Position numbers and translations under genes: made by a program. Under the pieces are notes generated by a model. The model made no database searches and was not told the origin of the DNA. It was given only the letters and a program-made list of their open reading frames with translations. DNA of 64,000 nt, from the NCBI GenBank assembly GCA_963682005.1, contig OY820914.1:3782001-3846000 (forward strand). The letters run 5' to 3'. Below are positions 39,061 to 54,000 of this stretch, in pieces (the first letter of the stretch is position 1; every line of letters begins with the position of its first letter). This DNA comes from CAIYUC01 sp963682005. GTDB taxonomy: Bacteria; Bacteroidota; Bacteroidia; Bacteroidales; FEN-979.

Positions 39061-42000
39061 GTGAAAAAATTTACACTGATTCTCTGGATCCTGATCGGAT
39101 TGACATTTCAGAAAATAAATGCACAGAATGCACCGATCTCAACAATCGCTACGGTAACCGGGTATTGCTCAACCGTTACTGTACCGATCACTGCCACCAA
39201 CTTTTCGAACATCGGGAGCTGTAACCTGAGGATAACCTATGACCCGGCAATAGCCACTGCAACATCGGTTACACTTGGTAATCCCCTGATGGGTGTTTAT
39301 CTCTCATCCAACCTTGTTACCCCTGGTCTGATAACCCTTGGGTGGTTCATCTGGCCAGGAGTCACACTGCCGGATAATTCGGTAATTTTCAATATCAAAT
39401 TTTCGAGGACAGGAACAGGGAGCACTGTCATTACGTTTGTAGATAATGGTAATTCATGTAAGTGGGCAAATGGAAATTCGGTAAACCTGACCGACACGCC
39501 GTACGAGACCTATTACCACAATGGAACGCTATCTTTTCCGCTGCACACGGCCCCTGTGACCACGGCTCCTGCACTGAATAACAAGTGTCGCGGTACGACA
39601 ATCGATGTGCCGGTAAAAGTCGCAAATTTTAACTGTATTGGTGGAATTTCCCTTTTAATGCAATATAATTCCAGCGTGCTTACTTATCAATCCTTTACGA
39701 ACACGTCGGGTTTCCCGGGACTGTCAGTGGGAGGGAGCATACCAGGCTCAGTAACAGTCGGAGGTTTCATACCCGTAAGCACTCCAGGAATAACCCTGTC
39801 AGATAATTCTATTTTGGTAACATTTCATTTTACATATAACGGTGGTTCGACCAACCTTAACTGGGTGGATGATGGTTCTTCCTGCGAATATACCGATGAA
39901 CAATATATTGCATTGCCTCAAACTCCATTTTCCAGTTATTATTCCAACGGGTCTGTGAGTGAAGATGTAACACCTCCGACAATCACCTGTCCGGGCGGAT
40001 TGACAGCTTCCTGTTCCATCACAGAGAAACCTCCTTATGCCACATATGCAGCTTTTACTGCTGCAGGCGGCAGCGCATCGGATGCATGTGGGATAAATGC
40101 TTCAAGTTTTATCCTGGTTAGTGAAGTAAGCGACGGAAACACCTGCCCTGAAGTGGTGACAAGAACCTACAGGATTGCTGATAATTCAGGCAACACAGCA
40201 ACGTGCCAGCAGACGGTGACGATTCATGATGAGACTCCACCAACAATCAACACATGTCCGCCGACCCTGGATTTTGCAGGTTGTTCGACGGATGTCATTA
40301 TACCGCTCGCCTATTCAGAATCTATAGTCAATGTGAATTTATCTCTTTTCACAGATGCAGGAGGTGTCGCTACCGATGCATGTGGTGTAACAACTTTCAG
40401 GTATCAGGATAGCAAGTCCGGTGTCTGTCCGATAATTGTGAACCGCTCCTGGATGATAAGTGATGCCTGTGGTAATATGACTGTATGCAATCAGGCCATC
40501 AATATTACTCTTCCTGCACCAGCCTTTGCCACCCCGGTTCCGGAAGAACTCACAGTTGCCTGCGGTGCAGCCACAACCAGTTCATTAAGCTATACCAATG
40601 GACAGACCAGTGGTTGCGAGATCAGCGGATCGGTCACTTCAACCTTAAGTGCTCAAACTCCTGCTGGCTATTGCGGAGGTGACATCACCGAAACATGGAC
40701 TTACACTGATATTTGCAACCGGACGATCACCAAAACACACACAATTCATGTACAGCCTGCTGCTGTAGCAGCATTTGCCACACCGGATCCAACAGAGCTG
40801 ACAGTCGCCTGCGGAGCAGCAACGACCAGTTCATTAAGTTATACGAACGGTCTGACCGGAGCTTGCGAGATCAGCGGCTCTGTGACCTCGAGCCTTGGCT
40901 CACTTCCGCCAACCTATTGCGGAGGGGATGTGACGGAGACCTGGACCTTTACGGATCTGTGCAGCCGTACGATTACCAAAACCCGCACGATCCATATTCT
41001 TCCGGCAACCGTGGCAACCTTTGCTAACCCGGTTCCTTCTGAACTGACGGTCGCTTGTGGACAGGCCACGACCAGTTCATTGAGTTATACTAATGGCTTA
41101 AGCGGTGCTTGTGAGATCAGCGGAACTGTTACGTCAAGCCTGGGAACCCTGCCTTCAAACTATTGCGGAGGGGATTTGACGGAGACCTGGACCTTTACCG
41201 ATCTGTGCAGCCGTACGATAACCAAAACCCGCACGATCCATATTCTTCCGGCAACCGTGGCAGCCTTTGCTAACCCGGTTCCGTCTGAACTGACGGTCGC
41301 GTGTGGACAGGCCACGACCAGTTCATTGAGTTATACCAATGGCTTAAGTGGTGCTTGTCTGATCAGCGGTTCTGTTACCTCAACTCTGGATTCTTATCCG
41401 AATTTTTGCGGAGGCGATATTACAGAGAACTGGACCTTTACGGATCTTTGCAACCGGACGATCACCAAGACCAGGATCATCCATGCATTGCCGGCCACCG
41501 ATCCGGTTTTTGACTCGCATCCGGATATAACCATAGGCTGTGGAACTGCTACAACGAGTTGGTTAAGCTATAGCAATGGACTGACCGGAGCATGTGAGAT
41601 CAGCGGCTCGGTCATCTCGAGCCTTGGACCTCTGCCTCCGAATTATTGTGGCGGGGATGTCACCGAAACCTGGACTGCGCATTATTGTGGGACTGGAACA
41701 ATTACTACCAGTCGTACGATCCATATCCGTCCTGCCCCTGTAGCGGCCTTTAGTACACCTTATCCGGTTGAAATTACGGTAGCCTGCGGAGCGGCAACGA
41801 CAAGTTCCTTAAGCTATACCAATGGTATGAGCGGTGAATGCGAAATCAGTGGTTCTGTCACATCGAGCCTGAGTGACCAGACTCCTGCAGGCTACTGCGG
41901 AGGTGACATCACAGAGACCTGGACCTTTACGGATCTATGCAACCGGACGATCACCAAGACCAGGATCAATCATGTCAGCCCGGCCCCGGCAGCCTATTTT

Positions 42001-45000
42001 GTGAATTCACCTGTCAATATAACAGTACCATGTGGTGGGGTACCCCCCATCCCAACGGTAGGTTATACGAATGGACAGACATCACCCTGCGAGATAAGCG
42101 GTTCAGTGACGGCTACACGTATAGGAAGCAGCACTGTTTGTGGTGGCAGCTTTACCGATAGCTGGACGTATACGGATCTTTGTAACCGGACTATCACCGG
42201 AAGCCGGACGATCACGGTTGATGCGGCCTCATTGCCAGTCTTTGCCTCCGTTGCCGATATCACGGTTCAGTGTGGACAAACCACCACCAGTGAACTGGGA
42301 TATGACAATGGTGGCTTACTGCCAGCGTGTAAAATCTCTGGTTCAGTGACCTCGACATTAAGCGCACAGAATCCATCAGGTTATTGCGGAGGGGATATCA
42401 CCGAGACCTGGAGTGTATTGATCTGTGGACAAACGATCACCCAGTCCAGGACCATCCATGTACAGCCTGCGGCGATGCCTGTCTTTGCAGCGGTGACGGA
42501 TATTACGATACCATGCGGAGCAGCCACGACCAGTTCGCTGGGATATGACAATAATTTACCGGAGCCATGCAAGATCAGCGGATCAGTGACCTCGACCTTG
42601 AGTGCCCAGAACCCATTGGGATACTGTGGTGGCGACATCACCGAGACCTGGAGCGTAGTGATTTGTGGACAAACGATCACCCAAACCAGGACCATCCATG
42701 TACAGCCTGCAGCCATGCCGGTCTTTGCCAGTGTATCGGATATAACGGTACCTTGCGGAGCTGCCACAACCAGTTCGCTGGGATATGACAATAATTTACC
42801 GGAACCCTGCAAGATCAGCGGATCAGTGACCTCGACATTGAGTTCACAGGTACCTGCAGGATATTGTGGTGGCGACATCACCGAGACCTGGAGTGTTGTG
42901 ATCTGTGGTCAAACGATAACCCAAGCCAGGATCATTCATGTACAGCCGGCGGCCATGCCGGTCTTTGCAGCGGTGACCGATATCACGGTACCATGCGGAG
43001 GAGCCACGACCAGTGTCCTGGGATATGACAACAATTTACCGGAACCATGCAAGATAACCGGATCAGTGACCTCGACGTTAGGTTCACAGGTACCTGCCGG
43101 TTTTTGTGGTGGGGATATCACCGAGACCTGGAGCGTAGTGATTTGTGGACAAACGATCACCCAGTCCAGGACCATCCATGTACAGCCGGCGGCCATGCCG
43201 GTCTTTACCGGTGTATCAGATATTACGATACCTTGCGGAGCTGCCACAACCAGTGTCCTGGGATATGACAACAATCTACCGGAGCCATGCAGGATCAGCG
43301 GATCAGTAACTTCGACCTTGGGTTCACAGGTACCTTCCGGTTATTGTGGTGGCAACATCACCGAGACCTGGAGCGTAGTGATCTGTGGACAAACGATCAC
43401 CCAAACCAGGATCATCCATGTACAGCCGGCGGCCATGCCTGTCTTTACCGGTGTATCAGATATCACGGTACCTTGCGGAGCTGCTACGACCAGTATTTTG
43501 GGATATGACAACAATTTGCCGGAACCCTGCAAGATCAGCGGATCAGTGACCTCGACATTGGGTTCACAGGTACCTGCAGGATATTGCGGAGGGGATATCA
43601 CAGAGACCTGGAGCGTAGTGATCTGTGGACAAACGATCACCCAGTCCAGGACCATCCATGTACAGCCGGCGGCCATGCCTGTTTTTACCAGTGTATCGGA
43701 TATAACGGTCGCCTGCGGAGCAGCTACGACCAGTGTCCTGGGCTATGACAATAATTTACCGGAACCATGCAAGATCAGCGGATCGGTGACTTCGACCTTA
43801 AGCGCCCAGAACCCAACGGGATATTGCGGAGGCGACATTACCGAGACCTGGAGCGTAGTGATCTGTGGACAAACGATCACCCAAACCAGGATCATCCATG
43901 TACAGCCGGCGGCGATGCCGGTCTTTGCCGGTGTATCGGATATAACGGTACCTTGCGGAGCTGCCACAACCAGTGTTCTTGGTTATGACAATAATTTACC
44001 GGAACCATGCAAGATCAGCGGATCGGTGACTTCGACCTTAAGCGCCCAGAACCCAACGGGATATTGCGGAGGCGACATTACCGAGACCTGGAGCGTAGTG
44101 ATCTGTGGACAAACGATCACCCAAACCAGGATCATCCATGTACAGCCGGCGGCGATGCCGGTCTTTGCCGGTGTATCGGATATAACGGTACCTTGCGGAG
44201 CTGCCACAACCAGTTCGCTGGGATATGACAACAATTTGCCGGAACCCTGCAAGATCAGCGGTTCTGTGACCTCGACGTTAAGCACGCAGAACCCATTGGG
44301 TTATTGTGGCGGCGACATCACCGAGACCTGGTCAGTTGTTATCTGTGGACAAACGATAACCCAAGCCAGAATCATCCATGTACAGCCGGCCGCAATGCCG
44401 GTCTTTGCAGCGGTGACAGATATCACGGTACCTTGCGGAGCTGCCACAACCAGTTCGCTGGGATATGACAATAATTTACCGGAGCCATGCAAGATCAGTG
44501 GATCAGTGACCTCGACGTTAAGCGCCCAGAACCCATCGGGATACTGCGGAGGGGATATCACAGAGACCTGGAGCGTAGTGATCTGTGGACAAACGATCAC
44601 CCAGTCCAGGACCATCCATGTACAGCCGGCGGCCATGCCGGTCTTTACCGGTGTATCAGATATTACGATACCTTGCGGAGCTGCCACAACCAGTGTCCTG
44701 GGATATGACAATAATTTACCGGAGCCATGCAAGATCAGCGGATCAGTGACCTCGACCTTGAGTGCCCAGAACCCATTGGGATACTGTGGTGGCGACATCA
44801 CCGAGACCTGGAGCGTAGTGATTTGTGGACAAACGATCACCCAAACCAGGACCATCCATGTACAGCCTGCAGCCATGCCGGTCTTTGCCAGTGTATCGGA
44901 TATAACGGTACCCTGCGGAGCTGCCACAACCAGTGTCCTGGGATATGACAATAATTTACCGGAACCCTGTAAGATCAGCGGATCGGTGACCTCAACGTTA

Positions 45001-48000
45001 AGCGCTCAGAACCCATCGGGTTATTGCGGAGGGGATATCACCGAGACCTGGAGCGTAGTGATTTGTGGACAAACAATCACCCAGTCCAGGACCATCCATG
45101 TACAGCCGGCGGCCATGCCGGTCTTTGCAGCGGTGACAGATATCACGGTACCATGCGGAGGAGCCACGACCAGTGTCCTGGGATATGACAACAATCTACC
45201 GGAGCCATGCAGGATCAGCGGATCAGTAACTTCGACCTTGGGTTCACAGGTACCTGCCGGTTTTTGTGGTGGGGATATCACCGAGACCTGGAGCGTAGTG
45301 ATTTGTGGACAAACGATCACCCAGTCCAGGACCATCCATGTACAGCCGGCGGCCATGCCGGTCTTTACCGGTGTATCAGATATTACGATACCTTGCGGAG
45401 CTGCCACAACCAGTGTCCTGGGATATGACAACAATCTACCGGAGCCATGCAGGATCAGCGGATCAGTAACTTCGACCTTGGGTTCACAGGTACCTTCCGG
45501 TTATTGTGGTGGCAACATCACCGAGACCTGGAGCGTAGTGATCTGTGGACAAACGATCACCCAAACCAGGATCATCCATGTACAGCCGGCGGCCATGCCT
45601 GTCTTTGTAGGTGTATCGGATATCACCGTACCCTGCGGTGGTGCTACGACCAGTGTTTTGGGGTATGACAATAATTTACCGGAACCATGCAGGATAAGCG
45701 GATCAGTGACTTCGACGTTAAGCGCCCAGAATCCATTGGGTTATTGCGGAGGGGATATCACAGAGACCTGGAGCGTAGTGATCTGTGGTCAAACGATAAC
45801 CCAAGCCAGGATCATTCATGTACAGCCGGCGGCTATGCCTGTCTTTACCGGTGTATCAGATATCACGGTACCTTGCGGAGCTGCTACGACCAGTGTTTTG
45901 GGATATGACAATAATTTACCGGAACCATGCAGGATAAGCGGATCAGTGACTTCGACGTTGGGTTCACAGGTGCCTGCCGGTTATTGTGGTGGCGACATCA
46001 CCGAGACCTGGAGTGTTGTGATCTGTGGACAAACTATCAGCACCTCGCGTATCATCCACGTGAGCCCGGCCACAATGCCTGTCTTTGCCAGTGTATCAGA
46101 TATCACCGTCCCGTGTGGATCAGCTACGACCAGTGTACTGGGATATGACAACAATTTACCGGAGCCATGTAAGATCAGCGGATCCGTGACTTCGACGTTA
46201 AGCGCCCAGAATCCATTTGGATACTGTGGTGGGGATATCACCGAGACCTGGAGCGTAGTGATCTGTGGACAAACGATCACCCAGTCCAGGATCATCCATG
46301 TACAGCCGGCGGCTATGCCGGTCTTTGTGGCGGTGACAGATATCACGGTACCCTGCGGTGGTGCTACGACCAGTGTTCTTGGTTATGACAATAATTTACC
46401 GGAACCCTGCAAGATAAGCGGTTCAGTGACTTCGACCTTGAGTGCTCAGAATCCATTGGGTTATTGCGGAGGGGATATCACCGAGACCTGGAGCGTAGTG
46501 ATTTGTGGACAAACAATCACCCAGTCCAGGACCATCCATGTAAAGCCGGCGGCCATGCTGGTCTTTGTAGGTGTATCGGATATCACCGTACCCTGCGGTG
46601 GTGCTACGACCAGTGTTTTGGGATATGACAATAATTTACCGGAACCATGCAGGATAAGCGGATCAGTGACTTCGACGTTGGGTTCACAGGTGCCTGCCGG
46701 TTATTGTGGTGGCGACATCACCGAGACCTGGAGTGTTGTGATCTGTGGACAAACTATCAGCACCTCGCGTATCATCCACGTGAGCCCGGCCACAATGCCT
46801 GTCTTTGCCAGTGTATCAGATATCACCGTCCCGTGTGGATCAGCTACGACCAGTGTACTGGGATATGACAACAATTTACCGGAGCCATGTAAGATCAGCG
46901 GATCCGTGACTTCGACGTTAAGCGCCCAGAATCCATTTGGATACTGTGGTGGGGATATCACCGAGACCTGGAGCGTAGTGATCTGTGGACAAACGATCAC
47001 CCAGTCCAGGATCATCCATGTACAGCCGGCGGCTATGCCGGTCTTTGCAGCGGTGACCGATATTACCGTCCCATGCGGTGGAGCCACAACCAGTGTTCTT
47101 GGTTATGACAATAATTTAGCGGAACCCTGTAAGATCAGCGGATCCGTGACCTCGACGTTAAGCGCCCAGAATCCATTTGGATACTGTGGTGGGGATATCA
47201 CCGAGACCTGGAGTGTGGTTATCTGTGGACAAACGATCACCCAAACCAGGATCATTCATGTACAGCCGGCGGCCATGCCGGTCTTTGCGGGTGTATCGGA
47301 TATCACGGTACCTTGCGGAGCTGCCATAACCAGTGTTCTTGGTTATGACAATAATTTGCCGGAACCATGCAAGATCAGCGGATCAGTGACCTCGACATTA
47401 AGCGCACAGAACCCATCGGGATACTGTGGTGGCGACATCACCGAGACCTGGAGTGTTGTGATCTGTGGTCAAACGATCACCCAGTCCAGGATCATCCATG
47501 TACAGCCGGCGGCCATGCCGGTCTTTGCAGCGGTGACAGATATTACGGTACCCTGTGGTGGCGCTACGACCAGTGTTCTTGGTTATGACAATAATTTACC
47601 GGAACCCTGCAAGATCAGCGGCTCAGTGACTTCGACATTGGGTTCTCAGGTCCCTGCAGGATATTGCGGAGGTGATATCACCGAGACCTGGTCAGTTGTT
47701 ATCTGTGGACAAACGATCACCCAGTCCAGGACCATTCATGTACAGCCGGCGGCCATGCCGGTCTTTGCAGCGGTGACCGATATTACCGTCCCATGCGGTG
47801 GAGTCACAACCAGTGTTCTTGGTTATGACAATAATTTAGCGGAACCCTGTAAGATCAGCGGATCCGTGACCTCGACGTTAAGCGCCCAGAATCCATTTGG
47901 ATACTGTGGTGGGGATATCACCGAGACCTGGAGCGTAGTGATCTGTGGACAAACGATCACAAAATCCAGGATCATTCATTTACAGCCGGCGGCCATGCCG

Positions 48001-51000
48001 GTCTTTGCAGCAGCCCCGGATATAACGGTACCCTGCGGATCAGCCACAACCAGTTCGCTGGGATATGACAACAATTTGGCGGAACCCTGCAGGATAAACG
48101 GATCAGTGACCTCGACGTTAAGCGCCCAGAATCCATTGGGTTATTGTGGTGGCGACATCACCGAGACCTGGAGCGTAGTGATCTGTGGACAAACGATCAC
48201 CCAGTCCAGGATCATCCATGTACAGCCGGCGGCCATGCCGGTCTTTGCAGTGGTGACAGATATTACCGTCCCATGCGGTGGAGCCACGACCAGTGTTCTT
48301 GGTTATGACAACAATTTGGCGGAACCCTGCAAGATAAGCGGTTCAGTGACTTCGACCTTAAGCGCCCAGAACCCAACGGGATATTGCGGAGGCGACATTA
48401 CCGAGACCTGGAGTGTTGTGATCTGTGGTCAAACGATAACCCAAGCCAGGATCATTCATGTACAGCCGGCGGCCATGCCGGTCTTTGCAGCAGCCCCGGA
48501 TATAACGGTACCCTGCGGATCAGCCACAACCAGTTCGCTGGGATATGACAACAATTTGGCGGAACCCTGCAGGATAAGCGGATCAGTGACCTCGACGTTA
48601 GGTTCACAGGTCCCTGCCGGATATTGTGGAGGTGACATCACCGAGACCTGGACATTAGTTATCTGTGGTCAAACGATTACCAAAACAAGGATCATCCATG
48701 TACAGCCAGCCGCAATGCCGGCCTTTGCAGCAGCTTCTGATATCACGGTAGCTTGCGGAGCAGCCATGACGAGTGACCTTGGATATACCAATGGTCTACC
48801 GGCACCATGCCTGATCAGCGGAACAGCGACCTCGACGTTAAGCGCTCAGAACCCATTGGGATACTGTGGTGGAGACATCACTGAGACCTGGTCAGTAGTT
48901 ATCTGTGGACAAACGATCACAAAATCCAGGATCATTCATGTACAGCCGGCGGCGATGCCGGTCTTTGCCGGTGTATCGGATATTACCGTCCCATGCGGAT
49001 CAGCCACGACCAGTGTCCTGGGATATGACAATAATTTACCGGAGCCATGCAGGATAAGCGGATCCGTGACCTCAACGTTAAGCGCCCAGAACCCATCGGG
49101 TTATTGCGGAGGCGACATCACCGAGACCTGGAGCGTAGTGATCTGTGGACAAACCATCACCCAATCCAGGACCATCCATGTACAGCCGGCGGCAATACCG
49201 GTCTTTGCAGCGGTGACTGATATTACGGTACCATGCGGTGGGGCCACGACCAGTGTCCTGGGCTATGACAACAATTTACCGGAGCCATGCAGGATCAGCG
49301 GATCAGTGACCTCGACGTTAAGCGTCCAGAACCCATCGGGTTATTGTGGAGGGGATATCACCGAGACCTGGAGCGTAGTGATCTGTGGACAAACGATCAC
49401 CCAGTCCAGGACCATCCATGTACAGCCGGCGGCCATGCCGGTCTTTGCAGCGGTGACAGATATTACCGTCCCCTGCGGTGGCGCTACGACCAGTGTTCTT
49501 GATTATGACAATAATTTAGCGGAGCCATGCAGGATCAGCGGATCGGTCACCTCTATGTTAAGCGCCCAGAACCCATCGGGTTATTGTGGAGGTGACATCA
49601 CCGAGACCTGGAGCGTTGTAATCTGTGGGAATACGATCACCAAATCCCGGATTATCCACGTTCAGCCGGCCACAATGCCGGTCTTTGCAAGTGTATCGGA
49701 TATTACGGTGCCTTGCGGATCAGCCACGATCAGTGTTCTTGGTTATGACAATAATTTAGCGGAACCCTGTAAGATCAGCGGATCCGTGACCTCGACGTTA
49801 AGCGCCCAGAATCCATTTGGATACTGTGGTGGGGATATCACCGAGACCTGGAGCGTAGTGATCTGTGGACAAACGATCACCCAGTCCAGGATCATCCATG
49901 TACAGCCGGCGGCGATGCCGGTCTTTGCAGCGGTGACAGATATTACCGTCCCATGCGGTGGAGCCACGACCAGTATCCTGGGCTATGACAACAATTTGCC
50001 GGAACCCTGCAAGATCAGCGGATCAGTGACCTCGACGTTGGGTTCACAGGTCCCTGCAGGATATTGCGGAGGCGACATTACAGAGACCTGGAGCGTAGTG
50101 ATCTGTGGACAAACGATCACCCAGTCCAGGATCATCCATGTACAGCCGGCGGCCATGCCGGTCTTTGCAGCGGTGACAGATATTACCGTCCCCTGCGGTG
50201 GCGCTACGACCAGTGTTCTTGGTTATGATAATAATTTACCGGAACCCTGCAAGATAAGCGGATCAGTGACCTCAACGTTGAGTTCACAGGTCCCTGCAGG
50301 ATATTGCGGAGGCGATATCACCGAGACCTGGAGTGTGGTTATCTGTGGACAAACGATCACCCAGTCCAGGACCATCCATGTACAGCCGGCGGCCATGCCG
50401 GTCTTTGCAGCAGCCCCGGATATAACGGTACCTTGCGGAGCAGCCACAACCAGTTCGCTGGGATATGACAATAATTTACCGGAACCCTGCAAGATCAGCG
50501 GATCAGTGACCTCAACGTTAAGCGCCCAGAATCCATTGGGATACTGTGGTGGGGATATCACCGAGACCTGGAGTGTAGTGATTTGTGGTCAAACGATAAC
50601 CCAAACCAGGATCATCCATGTACAGCCGGTGGCCATGCCGGTCTTTGTGGCGGTGACAGATATCACGGTACCCTGCGGTGGTGCTACGACCAGTGTTCTT
50701 GGTTATGACAATAATTTACCGGAACCCTGCAAGATCAGCGGTTCAGTGACTTCGACATTGGGTTCACAGGTCCCTGCAGGATATTGCGGAGGCGATATCA
50801 CCGAGACCTGGAGTGTTGTGATCTGTGGTCAAACGATAACCCAAGCCAGGATCATTCATGTACAGCCGGCCGCAATGCCGGTCTTTGCATCGGTGACCGA
50901 TATCACGGTACCCTGCGGTGGTGCTACGACCAGCGTTCTTGGTTATGACAATAATTTACCGGAGCCATGCAGGATAAGCGGCTCAGTGACCTCGACGTTA

Positions 51001-54000
51001 AGCGCCCAGAATCCATCAGGTTATTGCGGAGGGGATATCACCGAGACCTGGAGCGTAGTGATCTGTGGACAAACGATCAGCACCTCGCGTATCATCCACG
51101 TGAGCCCGGCCGTAATGCCGGTCTTTGCATCGGTGACCGATATCACGGTGCCCTGCGGTGGGGCTACGACCAGCGTTCTTGGTTATGACAACAATTTACC
51201 GGAGCCATGCAGGATAAGCGGATCAGTGACCTCGACATTGGGTTCACAGGTACCTGCAGGATATTGCGGAGGGGATATCACCGAGACCTGGAGCGTAGTG
51301 ATCTGTGGTCAAACGATAACCCAAACCAGGATCATCCATGTACAGCCGGCGGCTATGCCGGTCTTTGCAGCGGTGACCGATATTACCGTCCCATGCGGTG
51401 GAGCCACAACCAGTGTTCTTGGTTATGACAATAATTTAGCGGAACCCTGTAAGATCAGCGGATCCGTGACCTCGACGTTAAGCGCCCAGAATCCATCAGG
51501 TTATTGCGGAGGGGATATCACCGAGACCTGGAGTGTATTGATCTGTGGACAAACGATCACCCAGTCCAGGACCATCCATGTACAGCCTGCGGCGATGCCG
51601 GTCTTTGCAGCGGTGACGGATATTACGATACCATGCGGAGCAGCCACGACCAGTTCGCTGGGATATGACAATAATTTACCGGAGCCATGCAAGATCAGCG
51701 GATCAGTGACCTCGACCTTGAGTGCCCAGAACCCATTGGGATACTGTGGTGGCGACATCACCGAGACCTGGAGCGTAGTGATTTGTGGACAAACGATCAC
51801 CCAAACCAGGACCATCCATGTACAGCCTGCAGCCATGCCGGTCTTTGCCAGTGTATCGGATATAACGGTACCTTGCGGAGCTGCCACAACCAGTTCGCTG
51901 GGATATGACAATAATTTACCGGAACCCTGCAAGATCAGCGGATCAGTGACCTCGACATTGAGTTCACAGGTACCTGCAGGATATTGTGGTGGCGACATCA
52001 CCGAGACCTGGAGTGTTGTGATCTGTGGTCAAACGATAACCCAAGCCAGGATCATTCATGTACAGCCGGCGGCCATGCCGGTCTTTGCAGCGGTGACCGA
52101 TATCACGGTACCATGCGGAGGAGCCACGACCAGTGTCCTGGGATATGACAACAATTTACCGGAACCATGCAAGATCAGCGGATCAGTGACCTCGACGTTA
52201 GGTTCACAGGTACCTGCCGGTTTTTGTGGTGGGGATATCACCGAGACCTGGAGCGTAGTGATTTGTGGACAAACGATCACCCAGTCCAGGACCATCCATG
52301 TACAGCCGGCGGCCATGCCGGTCTTTACCGGTGTATCAGATATTACGATACCTTGCGGAGCTGCCACAACCAGTGTTCTTGGTTATGACAATAATTTACC
52401 GGAACCCTGCAAGATCAGCGGTTCAGTAACTTCGACCTTGGGTTCACAGGTACCTTCCGGTTATTGTGGTGGCAATATCACCGAGACCTGGAGCGTAGTG
52501 ATCTGTGGACAAACGATCACCCAAACCAGGATCATCCATGTACAGCCGGCGGCCATGCCTGTCTTTACCGGTGTATCAGATATCACGGTACCTTGCGGAG
52601 CTGCTACGACCAGTATTTTGGGATATGACAACAATTTGCCGGAACCCTGCAAGATCAGCGGATCAGTGACCTCAACGTTAAGCGCCCAGAACCCATCGGG
52701 TTATTGCGGAGGCGACATCACCGAGACCTGGAGCGTAGTGATCTGTGGACAAACGATCACCCAAACCAGGATCATCCATGTACAGCTGGCGGCGATGCCG
52801 GTCTTTGCCGGTGTATCGGATATAACGGTACCTTGCGGAGCTGCCACAACCAGTTCGCTGGGATATGACAACAATTTGCCGGAACCCTGCAAGATCAGCG
52901 GTTCAGTGACTTCGTCATTAAGCACCCAGAACCCATTGGGTTATTGTGGCGGCGACATCACCGAGACCTGGAGTGTGGTTATCTGTGGACAAACGATCAC
53001 CCAGTCCAGGACCATTCATGTACAGCCGGCGGCCATGCCGGTCTTTGTGGCGGTGACGGAAATCACGGTACCCTGCGGTGGTGCTACGACCAGTGTTCTT
53101 GGTTATGACAATAATTTACCGGAACCCTGCAAGATCAGCGGTTCAGTGACTTCGACATTGGGTTCACAGGTCCCTGCAGGATATTGCGGAGGGGATATCA
53201 CCGAGACCTGGAGTGTATTGATCTGTGGACAAACGATCACCCAGTCCAGGACCATCCATGTACAGCCTGCGGCGATGCCTGTCTTTGCAGCGGTGACGGA
53301 TATTACGATACCATGCGGAGCAGCCACGACCAGTTCGCTGGGATATGACAACAATTTACCGGAGCCATGCAAGATCAGCGGTTCAGTGACCTCGACATTA
53401 AGCGCCCAGAACCCATCGGGATATTGTGGCGGTGACATCACAGAGACCTGGAGCGTAGTGATCTGTGGACAAACGATCACCCAGTCCAGGACCATCCATG
53501 TACAGCCGGCGGCTATGCCGGTCTTTGCCGGTGTATCGGATATAACCGTCCCATGCGGTTCTGCTACGACCAGTGTCCTGGGATATGACAACAATTTACC
53601 GGAACCATGCAGGATAAGCGGATCAGTGACCTCGACATTGGGTTCACAGGTACCCGCTGGATATTGCGGAGGCGATATCACCGAGACCTGGAGCGTAGTG
53701 ATCTGTGGACAAACGATCACCCAAACCAGGATCATCCATGTACAGCCGGCGGCCATGCCGGTCTTTGTGGCGGTGACCGATATCACGGTGCCCTGCGGTG
53801 GAGCAACGACCAGTGTCCTGGGCTATGACAATAATTTACCGGAACCCTGCAAGATCAGCGGGACAGCAACCTCGACGTTAAGCACCCAGAATCCATTGGG
53901 ATACTGTGGTGGGGATATCACCGAGACCTGGAGTGTAGTGATTTGTGGTCAAACGATAACCCAAACCAGGACCATCCATGTACAGCCTGCAGCCATGCCG

